Positions 42,868 to 52,404 of a DNA stretch of 64,000 nt are shown one piece after another. Made by a program: the position numbers and the translations under genes. Under the pieces are notes generated by a model. The model worked only from the letters and a program-made list of their open reading frames with translations, searched no databases and was not told where the DNA came from. The DNA is from Thiohalomonas sp963783235 (lineage in GTDB: Bacteria > Pseudomonadota > Gammaproteobacteria > Thiohalomonadales > Thiohalomonadaceae), in the NCBI GenBank assembly GCA_963783235.1, contig CAWAMN010000002.1, forward strand, positions 1,364,001-1,428,000, written 5' to 3'. Position 1 is the stretch's first letter. Every line of letters begins with the position of its first letter.

Positions 42868-44358
42868 TTGCAGCGGCTTGGAGAGAATATCTATCCGAAG
42901 GCGTTGAGGGATGTGGACCTCTTGACCGCGCTGGCCGATGGGGTGGTGGTTGCCGATAGTGCCGGGCAGGTGCTTTTCATGAACGAACCGGCCCTGGAAA
43001 TGCACCATCTGAATCCGGCTGAAGTAGCGCAGAAAGTGGAAGCCTACGCCCGCAGGTTCACCCTGACCACCTTGGACGGTGAGCCGGTCGATCCCTCCGA
43101 ATGGCCGATCTATCGCGTGATCCGCGGTGAAACGATCCGTGACCAGCGCCTTTGGCTCGAGCACCCGGGCAGCGCACCGAGGGTGATCGCCTACAGCGGT
43201 ACGCCGGTGTTTGTCGATGGCCTGTTCGCCTACGCACTGCTGACGATTCGGGATACCACTTCCGACGAAAACGCCTCTCGACGGCTGCGTGAGAGCGAAA
43301 GCCGTTTTCGCGCAGCGATGGAGCAATATCCCGGTCCGCTGGTGATCTACGATGCGGACCTGCGGGTCGATTTTCTCAATCGCGCAGCGGCCGAATGCAT
43401 TGAAGTCCCTCGCGACCAGGCAAAGGGGACCCATGTGGCCGAAATCAACCCCATGGTGGCACCGGTCTGTATTCCATTGATCCAGAAGGCCTTTTCCAGC
43501 GGGGAAGTGGTTCAGGAAGAGGTCGGTTTAATCCTTCGGGGCGAGCCGGTGGAGATGATCCTCACGTTCGTGCCGCTGGTGGACACGGATTCGGACAGAG
43601 CTCGGGTGTTGGGAATTGCCAATGACCTGAGCGAAGTACATCGCACAAAGCGGGAATTGGCGGCCATGGTCAAGGAGCTGGAGGGCTTTGCCCACGCCGT
43701 GTCGCACGATCTGAAATCGCCACTGCGGGCGGTCACCGCTTTTTCCGAGATCCTGTTGGAGGAGGCCAGGGACGAGCTCAGCTCCGAAAACGCCGAACTG
43801 CTTCACCGTATTCGGGAGTCCGGGCTGAAGATGTCGGACCTTCTGGACGGTATCGTGCGCCTTACCCGGATTTCGATGGAGCCCTACCAGCCGGTGGAGG
43901 TCGATCTCACCTCGCTGGTGCAGCGCTATATCCACGAAAATCGCCTCGACGATCAGGGTGTTTCGGTGGTCTTTCCACCCCATCTGAGAGTCTATGCCGA
44001 CGACACCCTGCTGCTGTTGGTTCTCGACAATCTGCTGAAAAACGCCGTCAAATTCTCCCGCGATGCGGACCAGCCGCTTATCACCGTGGGACACGCCCAT
44101 GATCGGGATGGGGAACGGGTCTGTTTTGTGTCGGACAACGGGGTCGGATTCGACCCGGCGGAGACCGGGGACATGTTCAAACCCTTTCACCGTTTTCATC
44201 ACGAGCGTGATTTCGAGGGAAGCGGCATCGGCCTCGCTATCGCGCGGCGCGCCATCGAACGCCACGGCGGGCGCATTTGGGCCGATTCGGAACCCGGAAA
44301 AGGAGCGATATTCTACTTCAGCCTACCCTACGACGGGGAGAGTCAGCGTTTGACGTAG
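42868..44358 (+). CDS. PAS-PAS sensor histidine kinase
   Basis: 496 residues, TTG start at 42868 after AGAGGAG. Two PAS domains (about 15-140 and 145-265) precede HisKA (FAHAVSHDLKSPLRAVTAFS, phospho-acceptor His near 281) and a full HATPase_c (LDNLLKNAVKFSRD, SDNGVGFDPAETGD, GSGIGLAIARRAIERHGG). No membrane helix is seen, so it is a soluble sensor. No response regulator is adjacent. It ends convergent with, and 16 bp into, the HD-GYP gene. Confidence 0.9.
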   Translation: MQRLGENIYPKALRDVDLLTALADGVVVADSAGQVLFMNEPALEMHHLNPAEVAQKVEAYARRFTLTTLDGEPVDPSEWPIYRVIRGETIRDQRLWLEHPGSAPRVIAYSGTPVFVDGLFAYALLTIRDTTSDENASRRLRESESRFRAAMEQYPGPLVIYDADLRVDFLNRAAAECIEVPRDQAKGTHVAEINPMVAPVCIPLIQKAFSSGEVVQEEVGLILRGEPVEMILTFVPLVDTDSDRARVLGIANDLSEVHRTKRELAAMVKELEGFAHAVSHDLKSPLRAVTAFSEILLEEARDELSSENAELLHRIRESGLKMSDLLDGIVRLTRISMEPYQPVEVDLTSLVQRYIHENRLDDQGVSVVFPPHLRVYADDTLLLLVLDNLLKNAVKFSRDADQPLITVGHAHDRDGERVCFVSDNGVGFDPAETGDMFKPFHRFHHERDFEGSGIGLAIARRAIERHGGRIWADSEPGKGAIFYFSLPYDGESQRLT

Positions 44359-46651
44359 GCGTCGGTTGGGAAACGCTCCTCCCGAAAGAGCCGGGTGCAA
44401 GCCCGTACGGCTTCCGGGTCATACAGTGTGCCGGCACCGCTCTCAAGGATTTCAAGGGCCGTGGCGATGCCGCGGGCCGGACGGTAGGGGCGGTGAGAGG
44501 CGATTGCATCGAGCGTATCGGCGACGGAGAGGATCCGTGATTCGAGACGGATGGCGTCCCCCCGAAGGTGGCCGGGATAGCCGGAGCCATCGAGCCGCTC
44601 ATGATGGTCGCGCACCATTTCGGCAACCGGCCAGGGAAAGGCGATGCCCTTGAGGAGTTCATAGCCGGCATAGGGGTGGACTTTGATGATATTGAACTCC
44701 AGTTCCCCCAGAGTTCCGGGGCGGGTCAGGATTTCGGCCGGAATGTGCAGTTTGCCCACATCGTCGGATCAGCCCGGCCACGGACAATCCCTCCAGGCGC
44801 TCCTCGTCCAGTTTCAGTTCCCGGCCGATAGCCACGGCCAGGTCGGCGACCCGACGTTGATGCCCGGCGGTATAGGGATCGCGCATCTCCACCAGTCCGG
44901 CGACCGCGCCGACGGTCTGTTTGAGGATCCCGGAGAGGTCGCGGTACCAGTGACGCGCCCGTCGTTCCGCCACCTCGCGCGCCTCGCCGGTGCGAAGGGC
45001 GTTGATGCCGTACGCGAGAATCGCCGGCCAGCTCCTCCAGCAGTTCAATCTCGGCCTTTTGAAAGGTATCGGCTTCGGCGGCATAGATCCCCAGGACACC
45101 GAGGGTTTGCTCCCGGGCCACCAATGGAAAGGCGATGACCGCGGCATAATCCCGGGCGACGGCGGCCTCCCGCCAGGGCTCGAATGTGGGATCGGCATCG
45201 ATGGCGTTGAGGAATACCGCTTCGCCGCCTCGGATGGCTGTGCCTTCCGGTCCCCGGCCCAGCAGGTTGTCGCCCCAGGAGAAACCGGGGTCGGTCAGAA
45301 AGCCCTCCTCGCTACCGGCCCAGGCGCGGGGCACAATCCGGCGCTCCGGACCCTCGTCCGGAAACCCGACCCAGGCCAGGCGGTAACCACCCTTTTCCAC
45401 CACGATGCGACAGACATCCTGCAAGAGCCCGCGCTCCTCGGTGGCATGGATCAGCGTGTGGTTGCTGGCGCTGATGGCGAGTAGGGCGCGATTGGTGCGC
45501 TGCAGGAGCTCCTGGACATCTTTCAGGTCGGTCACATCACTCAGGACCTGCACCATGCCCCTGGCCCCATACGGGTCCTGAATCGGGGCCAGGGTGATCT
45601 GGCGCCAGCGCCGCTCATCCGGGTAATAGAGCTCCAGGCGGGTCTGGACACCGGCGGCGATGGCGCGGCACGCCGCGCAGGTCTGGCGCTCCAGGTGCCG
45701 GGGATGGAAATGGTCGTGATTGTGCTCGCCCGGCCGAATGAACTCGCCGCGCCGCTCCTCCACCACGCGATTGACCTGCCGTATCGCCCCGGCGGCGTCC
45801 ACCACCACGATTTCGTCGGGAATGGCATCGTAGGTGGTGCTGTTGCGGGTCAGGATTCGGAACGGCTCCTGAAGACTGGTCCGGATCAGGCCGATGAATA
45901 CCAGCGTGAACGAGGCGAGCTTGGCAACGTGTCCCAGGAGATTGGAAAGGTCGTAGACGCCGATATAGAAGGTGAACAGCAGCTCTGCCATCGCGGTGAG
46001 GGCGAGAGCGCAGGCCACTAGCGACAGAATGTCCGGGTCCAGGAGGGCACGGCGGCGCCAGAGGCGAATCCCGGTTGCGGCCAGGACGGCGATGATGACG
46101 TATTCGGCCATGACCTTGGTCGTTGTCAGCCCCTCGCCGGAGATGTGCATTCTCGGGAACAGGCCCGCGGCAATCACGCCCAGCGTGGCGGCAGTCACCA
46201 ACCCGAAGGTTAGGAAGGCCCGGCCGATGGGCAGCGGCCTTTGCAGGTAGCGGGGTGCGATGACCAGGGCCGCGGCCTCAAGGCTGCGGGCGGCGATCCA
46301 TAACTGGGTCGGTAAATTGGTATCGGCCGGGAATACCCCCATGCCGGTGTAGGCCAGGGTATGGAAGAGGTCGATCAGGGCGACAAACGGGTAGGCCGCC
46401 CCCAGAAACGCCAGGAAGTGATTGCGCGAAAAATCGAACGTATACCAGGCGACCACGCCGATCATCAGGCCGACCGTGATCGAGAAGAGTTCGACCAGCG
46501 AGTGGAACAGCAGGTAATTGATGCTGGCCAGTGTCGCGAAGCCGAACACCCCGATCAGCACGACCCCCGCGATGGCGAGTGTCACCGCGCGCGAACGGCG
46601 CAACCACCCGCGGGGCAGAGGAAAAGCGTGAATGCGGGATCCCGCGAACAT
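44343..46651 (-). pseudogene. MASE3-PAS-GAF-HD-GYP cyclic-di-GMP phosphodiesterase, two frameshifts
   Basis: The first frame (ATG 46651) encodes a multi-helix MASE3-type membrane sensor (about 1-240), a PAS domain with a CxxC pair (RQTCAACRAI) and a GAF domain ending at ELLEELAGD. An extra base near 45018-45022 shifts the frame and the HD-GYP domain starts (VEMRDPYTAGHQRRVADLAV). A second extra base near 44764-44767 falls within the HD motif (LIHDVGKLHIPAEIL when corrected). The rest has HHERLDGSGYP. Correcting both gives one protein of about 770 residues that would degrade cyclic di-GMP. Confidence 0.85.
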
Positions 46652-46675
46652 GGAAAGCCGGCGCCCCTGAGTGTG

Positions 46676-46691
46676 TACGTACTAGTACGTA
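46676..46691. promoter_or_regulatory. Perfect 16-bp palindrome upstream of the HD-GYP gene
   Basis: TACGTACTAGTACGTA lies 24 bp before the ATG at 46651. It has the look of a regulator binding site. No -35/-10 pair could be assigned with confidence. Confidence 0.4.
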
Positions 46692-46769
46692 GACCGTTCC
46701 GACCGCCAGAGGTTCGGGCTCTTTCGCGCTGCGGCAAAGGCTGACGGCGCCCTGCCACTCGGCGATTCG

Positions 46770-48119
46770 CTACTTACCGATGCAGAATGATTCGAAAATC
46801 CGACCGAGCAGGTCATCGGAGGTGAATTCGCCGGTGATCTCCGAGAGCCCCTGCTGTGCGACACGCAGCTCCTCGGCGACCAATTCCCCGGCACCTTCCT
46901 CCAGTCGGGCGGTGGCAGTCGCCAGGTGTTCGGTGGCGCCGGCAAGGGCCTGGAGGTGACGGCGGCGGGCCATAAATGCGCCTTCCGGGGACTGCTCATA
47001 ACCCATAATCCGTTTAAGGTGAGAGCGCAGAAGGTCGACCCCTTCGCCGGACTTGGCGCAAAGGCGCAGTTCGCTTCCCAGCTTATCGCGTCCCTCCCCC
47101 ACTTGACGACCGGAGAGATCCACCTTGTTGCAGACCACAGTCACCGGCAGGCCGTCGGGCAATTGGGAGAGGATGGCGTTTTCCTCGGCGCCGATCCCTT
47201 CGGCATCATCGACAACCAAAAGGACCCGGTCCGCTTTTTCGATCGCGTCCCACGCGCGGCGGATCCCTTCCTGCTCGACGCGATCGGCGGAATCGCGCAG
47301 ACCGGCGGTGTCGATGACGTGCAGGGGCATACCATCGATATCGATCTGCTCGCGGAGGATGTCGCGGGTGGTGCCGGGGATCTCGGTGACGATGGCCGCC
47401 TCCTGACCCGCCAGGGCATTGAGCAGACTCGACTTGCCCGCATTGGGACGGCCGGCCAGCACCACCGTCATACCCTCACGGAGCAGGCGGCCCTGGCGAG
47501 CGGCGATCTGGACATCCCTGACGGCGTCCCGGATAGAGCATAAGTGGGCGCTTACTTGGCCTTCGGCGAGAAAATCGATCTCCTCATCGGGGAAGTCGAT
47601 GGCCGACTCCACGTACATTCGCAGTTCAATCAGCCGCTCCACCAGGGCCTGTATCCGGCGGGAGAATTCCCCCTGCAGGGAGCGCAGCGCCGAGCGGGCC
47701 GCTTCGCGGCTGCCGCTTTCAATCAGGTCGGCCACCGCTTCGGCCTGGGCCAGGTCGAGTTTGCCGTTCAGAAAGGCGCGTTGGGAAAACTCGCCGGGGC
47801 GGGCCAGACGGGCGCCGTGGGCGACCACCGTCTCCAGGAGCATGTCGAGCACCACCGGTCCGCCGTGGGCCTGGAGTTCCAGGACATCTTCGCCGGTGAA
47901 GGAGTGGGGGTTGGGGAAGAAGAGGGCGATGCCTTCATCGAGTACCTCCCCGTCGCGTCCCCGGAACGGCAGGTAGTCGGCCCGGCGCGCCGGGGGAATC
48001 CGTCCGAGAACCGCCTCGGCGATGGGGGAGGCAAGCGGCCCCGAAACCCGTACGATGCCGACGCCACCCCGGCCGGGCGGAGTGGCGATCGCAGCGATGG
48101 TATCAGTCGAGCCAATCAT
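46770..48119 (-). CDS. mnmE: tRNA modification GTPase MnmE
   Basis: 449 residues. N-terminal tetrahydrofolate-binding domain (TIAAIATPPGRGGVGIVRVS), G domain (AGRPNAGKSSLLNALAGQ, ATP/GTP loop; DTAGLRDSADRVE; CNKVDL) and the C-terminal FCIGK with catalytic Cys for the family. With MnmG it puts the cmnm5 group on wobble uridines. It lies in its usual place in the rpmH-rnpA-yidD-yidC-mnmE cluster. Confidence 0.97.
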   Translation of the reverse strand: MIGSTDTIAAIATPPGRGGVGIVRVSGPLASPIAEAVLGRIPPARRADYLPFRGRDGEVLDEGIALFFPNPHSFTGEDVLELQAHGGPVVLDMLLETVVAHGARLARPGEFSQRAFLNGKLDLAQAEAVADLIESGSREAARSALRSLQGEFSRRIQALVERLIELRMYVESAIDFPDEEIDFLAEGQVSAHLCSIRDAVRDVQIAARQGRLLREGMTVVLAGRPNAGKSSLLNALAGQEAAIVTEIPGTTRDILREQIDIDGMPLHVIDTAGLRDSADRVEQEGIRRAWDAIEKADRVLLVVDDAEGIGAEENAILSQLPDGLPVTVVCNKVDLSGRQVGEGRDKLGSELRLCAKSGEGVDLLRSHLKRIMGYEQSPEGAFMARRRHLQALAGATEHLATATARLEEGAGELVAEELRVAQQGLSEITGEFTSDDLLGRIFESFCIGK

Positions 48120-48188
48120 GGGATTTCACCACTGAGAACAGGAAGCGCGGTTACACGCAGCGCTCTGTTCTCAGTGGTTGCTTTGCTG

Positions 48189-49844
48189 TCAGGCCTTCAC
48201 CACGAAGCGGGTGATGTACCACTGCTGCAGGATCGACAGGCTGTTGTTCACCACCCAGTAGAGAACCAGACCCGCCGGGAAGAAGGCGAAGAAAACAGTG
48301 AAGACGATGGGCAGGATCATCATCACCCGGGCCTGGATGGGATCCATGGGGGTCGGATTGAGCCGATGCTGGACCAGCATGGTGGCGCCCATCAGGACCG
48401 GCAGCACGAAATAGGGATCCGCCGTGGAGAGATCACGGATCCAGAGCATGAAGGGGGCCTGGCGCAGCTCCACACTCTCCAGCAGTGCCCAGTAGAGGGC
48501 AATGAATACCGGGATCTGCACGAGGATGGGCAAACAGCCGCCAAGAGGATTGATCTTCTCCTCTTTGTAAAGCTTCATCATCGCCTGATTCAGCTTCTCA
48601 CGATCATCGCCGTACTTCTCTTTGATGGACATCAGGCGCGGCTGGACTTTTCGCATGTGCGCCATGGACTTGTAGCTGGTCTCCGAGAGTTTGTAGAACA
48701 CCCCCTTGACCAGCACCGTCAGCAAAATGATCGCCACACCCCAGTTGCCGAAGATGGAATGGAACAGTGACAGAATCCAGTGCAGCGGCTTGGAGATGAA
48801 CGTGAGGATGCCGTAATCGACGGTCAGTTCCAGGCCGGTGGCGATCTGCTCGAGCCGCTCCTGGTCCTTGGGTCCGATGTACAGTTCGGACTTCAGGGTG
48901 CCGGAGGCGCCCGAGTCGACTTGGGTAAGGGGGCCGACCATGCCCAGGATGCGCTGGTCTCCCGGCGCCTTGGAGTAGTAGGTGTATTTCTGATCCTGCG
49001 GCGGCACCCAGGCACTGAGGAAATAGTGCTGGATCATGGCCGCCCAGCCACCCTGGAAGGTGCGGTTCAGGGGCGAGTCGACCATATCGTCGAACTTGAT
49101 CTTCTCGTACTTCTCTTCCGGGCTGTAGATGACCCCGCCGGTGTAGGTGTAGATGCCGAAGCTCCCGCCACTCTCCGGCGGAGTGCGCTGCAGCTGGCGA
49201 TACATGTGGCCGTTCCAGGGCTCACCGCTGGCGTTTCTCACCGTGAAGTCCACATCCACCAGGTAATCGCCGCGACGGAAGGTATAGGTCTTGATGACCG
49301 TGACGCCGTTTTGCTCCCAGCTGAGATCGACGCTGATCGACTCCTTGCCTTGGGAGAGCTGATATTCGGTCTTCTCGGCCTGAAAACGGGCATGGTGGCT
49401 CGGTGCCGGGGAGCCGTCGCGTCCCGCCGGCAGCAGTCCGGACTGGGCGATGAACAGTTCGCCGGGGCGGTCGTTCAACAGCGTGATGGGATGATCCGGC
49501 TGGTCGACTGAAACCGGGAATTCCAGCAGTTCGACGCGGCGCAGGTCGCCACCGGCAGTATCGATGTAGGCGCGGAACACATCGGTAGTCACCGTAATAC
49601 GCTCGCCGGTTTTGAGCCCCGACTGGGTCTGGGTGAGCGGGGTATCGGCGGAACCGGTGACGGAAGGCGTCTGCCCGGCCGGGACGTCCCCGGCGGGAGC
49701 GCTGGGCACGGTGGTCTCGCCGCGCTGGTCGGTGGCGGCCACCGGCTCGGGTTTGGGCCGCACGTAGTCTTCCTGCCATGCATTCCAGATGAGCGTGAGG
49801 GTGAATAGCAGTCCGCCGATCAGAATAATTCGTTGTAGGTCCAT
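48189..49844 (-). CDS. yidC: Membrane protein insertase YidC
   Basis: 551 residues, full gram-negative length. N-terminal membrane anchor (MDLQRIILIGGLLFTLTLIW), large periplasmic domain, then the five-helix core with YKSMAHMRKVQPRLMSIKEK and INPLGGCLPILVQIPVFIAL. The conserved core Arg of the hydrophilic groove is in the Y-K-S-M-A-H-M-R segment. It inserts membrane proteins alone or with SecYEG. Confidence 0.97.
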   Translation of the reverse strand: MDLQRIILIGGLLFTLTLIWNAWQEDYVRPKPEPVAATDQRGETTVPSAPAGDVPAGQTPSVTGSADTPLTQTQSGLKTGERITVTTDVFRAYIDTAGGDLRRVELLEFPVSVDQPDHPITLLNDRPGELFIAQSGLLPAGRDGSPAPSHHARFQAEKTEYQLSQGKESISVDLSWEQNGVTVIKTYTFRRGDYLVDVDFTVRNASGEPWNGHMYRQLQRTPPESGGSFGIYTYTGGVIYSPEEKYEKIKFDDMVDSPLNRTFQGGWAAMIQHYFLSAWVPPQDQKYTYYSKAPGDQRILGMVGPLTQVDSGASGTLKSELYIGPKDQERLEQIATGLELTVDYGILTFISKPLHWILSLFHSIFGNWGVAIILLTVLVKGVFYKLSETSYKSMAHMRKVQPRLMSIKEKYGDDREKLNQAMMKLYKEEKINPLGGCLPILVQIPVFIALYWALLESVELRQAPFMLWIRDLSTADPYFVLPVLMGATMLVQHRLNPTPMDPIQARVMMILPIVFTVFFAFFPAGLVLYWVVNNSLSILQQWYITRFVVKA

Positions 49845-49847
49845 CGG

Positions 49848-50069
49848 TTAGTCTTTGTTGTCGGGTACGGGATCCAGTCCACCCTCGTGCCACGGATGGC
49901 AACGGGATAGACGGCGAAGACTGAGCCAGCCGCCCCGAATGGCACCGTGGCGAACGATCGCCTGCTGGGCATAGGACGAACAGCTGGGATGAAAACGGCA
50001 GTGATTGCCCAGAAAAGGGCTGATGCAGTAGCGATAGAACGCGATTAGGGCGAGGAAGAGTTTCTGCAT
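49848..50069 (-). CDS. yidD: Membrane protein insertion efficiency factor YidD
   Basis: 73 residues. Family core ISPFLGNHCRFHPSCSSYAQ with its three cysteines, then GGWLSLRRLSRCHPWHEGG. It overlaps rnpA by 25 bp and precedes yidC by three bases, the common arrangement. Confidence 0.95.
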   Translation of the reverse strand: MQKLFLALIAFYRYCISPFLGNHCRFHPSCSSYAQQAIVRHGAIRGGWLSLRRLSRCHPWHEGGLDPVPDNKD

Positions 50070-50446
50070 CGTTCGGGCAAGGCTCGCCAGAGCTTTTCCA
50101 GAGTGGCCCGTAGTCGGGATTTGTCCAGCCGGTCGATACCGGGGCGGCCTAAGACTACTACATCGAAGGCGCCTATTTCACCCTGGTTGAGGCGAAAACT
50201 CTCCCGAATCTGGCGTTTGGCGCGATTGCGTGCGACGGCGCGCCTGGCGTTTTTTCGGGAGATGGCCATCCCCAACCGGGGATAACCGAGGTCGTTGGCT
50301 CGGGCGAGTATGAGAATTTGCCCTCCGTCGACCCGGCACGCGTCCTGGAAGACGCGCTTGAACTCCCCCGGTCTCAGCAGTCGCAGTCGGCGAGGAAACG
50401 CCGTACCGGATTCAGCCGAACCGCCGCGACCGGGGGAGTTCCGCAA
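50045..50446 (-). CDS. rnpA: Ribonuclease P protein component
   Basis: 133 residues if the TTG at 50446 is used; a start further in is possible. The signature ARRAVARNRAKRQIRESFRL, and GMAISRKNARRA are diagnostic. The protein assists RNase P RNA in 5' tRNA maturation. Confidence 0.93.
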   Translation of the reverse strand: MRNSPGRGGSAESGTAFPRRLRLLRPGEFKRVFQDACRVDGGQILILARANDLGYPRLGMAISRKNARRAVARNRAKRQIRESFRLNQGEIGAFDVVVLGRPGIDRLDKSRLRATLEKLWRALPERCRNSSSP

Positions 50447-50455
50447 GATACCGCG

Positions 50456-50590
50456 TTACGCGGACAGACGAGCGCGGCCCTTGGCACGACGGGCTTTCAG
50501 CACCTTGCGACCGCCAACAGTGCTCATGCGTGCACGGAAACCGTGGGTGCGCTTGCGGCGGATGTTGGAGGGCTGGAATGTTCTTTTCAT
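50456..50590 (-). CDS. rpmH: 50S ribosomal protein L34
   Basis: 44 residues: MKRTFQPSNIRRKRTHGFRA then RMSTVGGRKVLKARRAKGRA. Full-length and highly conserved. It is divergent from dnaA; the 50591-50827 gap carries both promoters and one DnaA box. Confidence 0.97.
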   Translation of the reverse strand: MKRTFQPSNIRRKRTHGFRARMSTVGGRKVLKARRAKGRARLSA

Positions 50591-50733
50591 GGGAGCAACC
50601 GTCCGGTAAAAACAAACTGAATGGCAATAGCCGGATCCGAAAATGGGAAGCCGGCCCGGAAAAGTCGGCCAAGATACTGCGCTTTGCAATCCCATGTCAA
50701 GGAATAAGTGGGGGTTTTTGAACGGGGATAAGG

Positions 50734-50742
50734 TGTGGATAA
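50734..50742 (-). promoter_or_regulatory. DnaA box upstream of dnaA
   Basis: TGTGGATAA, the exact complement of the consensus TTATCCACA, lies 86 bp before the dnaA start. Likely used for autoregulation of dnaA and perhaps part of the origin. Confidence 0.75.
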
Positions 50743-50827
50743 CTTGAGCCGACGGCGGTAGACTGCGGGATTCATCGCCTCTCCACGCAAGTGTACTGTT
50801 GCACACTAGAACCAGAAGGTCGCTTCC

Positions 50828-52183
50828 GTGACGCCCAGTTTCTGGCAGAAATGTCTAGACGCCCTAGAGCACGAACTCTCCCCCCAGCAGTTCAATACCT
50901 GGATCCGGCCGCTGCAGGCTGAAGTCTCGGAAGACCGGGTGCGCTTGTTCGCCCCCAATCGTTTCGTGATGGATTGGGTAACGGAACGGTTTCAGGCTCG
51001 AATCGAAGAGCTGGTCGGTGCGTACAGCGAAACCGGCAACATGCCGGTGGCGTTCGAAGTCGGTTCGCGCCAACGGGTGGCGGAAAGTACGCCCGCCGCC
51101 GCGCCGGAACGCCGGGCCAAGAGGAATCCGGCACCAATCGAACCCGCCAAACCGGACTACCGGCGCAGTAAGCTCCAGCACAACTTCACCTTCGAGAGCT
51201 TCGTCGAGGGTAAGTCGAACCAGCTCGGACGCGCCGCCTCGATGCAGGTGGCCCAAAATCCCGGTCAGGCCTACAACCCGCTGTTCATCTACGGGGGGGT
51301 GGGCCTGGGAAAGACGCACCTGATGCATGCCGTGGGTAACGAAATCCTCCGAAACCGTCCCAATGCGAAGGTCCTCTACCTGCACTCGGAGCGGTTTGTC
51401 GCCGACATGGTCAAGGCGCTGCAGCAGAACGCCATCAACGAATTCAAGCGCTTCTACCGGTCGCTCGATGCGCTACTTATCGACGACATCCAGTTTTTCG
51501 CGGGTAAGGAGCGCTCCCAGGAGGAGTTTTTCCACACCTTCAACGCGCTTCTCGAGGGCCAGCAGCAGGTCATCCTCACCTGCGACCGCTATCCAAAGGA
51601 AGTGGACGGGCTGGAGGAGAGATTGAAATCACGGTTCGGCTGGGGTTTGACCGTGGCCATCGAGCCGCCGGAACTCGAGACCCGGGTGGCCATCCTCAAC
51701 AGCAAAGCCCTGCAAAGCGGCGTCGAACTGCCGAGCGAAGTCGCCTTCTTTGTCGCCAAACGGATTCGTTCGAATATCCGCGAACTGGAAGGGGCATTGC
51801 GGCGGGTAGTGGCCAACGCGCATTTCACCGGTCAGCCGATTACGGTGGATTTTGCCAAGGAGGCGCTGCACGATTTGCTGGCGCTCCAGGCGAAACTGGT
51901 GACCATCGAGAACATCCAGAAGACCGTCGCGGAGTATTACAAGATCCGGGTCGCTGATTTATTATCGAAGCGACGCAATCGCTCGATTGCACGTCCGCGT
52001 CAGGTGGCGATGGCGCTGGCCAAGGAGCTGACCAACCACAGCCTCCCCGAGATAGGCGACGCCTTCGGGGGCCGGGACCACACGACCGTGCTGCATGCCT
52101 GTAAAAAGGTGGCGTCGTTGAAGGAAGAGGATCAACGGATCGCGGAGGATTACGCGAACCTGTTGAGAATCCTGACAACATGA
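50828..52183 (+). CDS. dnaA: Chromosomal replication initiator DnaA
   Basis: 451 residues, GTG start at 50828. Domain I (WQKCLDALEHELSPQQFNTW), a linker, the AAA+ core (IYGGVGLGKTHLMHAVGNEI; LLIDDIQFFAGKERSQEEFF) and the DNA-binding domain IV with signature FGGRDHTTVLHACKKV. It opens the origin at DnaA boxes nearby. Confidence 0.97.
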   Translation: MTPSFWQKCLDALEHELSPQQFNTWIRPLQAEVSEDRVRLFAPNRFVMDWVTERFQARIEELVGAYSETGNMPVAFEVGSRQRVAESTPAAAPERRAKRNPAPIEPAKPDYRRSKLQHNFTFESFVEGKSNQLGRAASMQVAQNPGQAYNPLFIYGGVGLGKTHLMHAVGNEILRNRPNAKVLYLHSERFVADMVKALQQNAINEFKRFYRSLDALLIDDIQFFAGKERSQEEFFHTFNALLEGQQQVILTCDRYPKEVDGLEERLKSRFGWGLTVAIEPPELETRVAILNSKALQSGVELPSEVAFFVAKRIRSNIRELEGALRRVVANAHFTGQPITVDFAKEALHDLLALQAKLVTIENIQKTVAEYYKIRVADLLSKRRNRSIARPRQVAMALAKELTNHSLPEIGDAFGGRDHTTVLHACKKVASLKEEDQRIAEDYANLLRILTT

Positions 52184-52404
52184 TTGGGACAAGCTGTGGA
52201 TAAGTCGGGTCTTCGCCCGGAGCACAAATTGGTGAACAGGTTATCCACAGGTGGTCCCAAGGAAGAAGACGCTGTTTATAGTTTACGTAAGTCATTGAAT
52301 GTAAAATAGTAAAGAGACTTACCCACAGGTGGGTCGCTACGTAGTAGTAACAATTGGGTTAAAGATCTAAACAACTAATAACTACGTCTGGGGAAGACGG
52401 GGAC
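52184..52404. other. Putative oriC between dnaA and dnaN
   Basis: Three DnaA-box-like 9-mers: 52195-52203 (TGTGGATAA, reverse), 52241-52249 (TTATCCACA, perfect) and 52319-52327 (TTACCCACA, one mismatch). AT-rich stretches lie at about 52275-52320 and 52345-52384. With the box at 50734, this is the best candidate origin in the window, and it sits in the common position. Confidence 0.65.
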
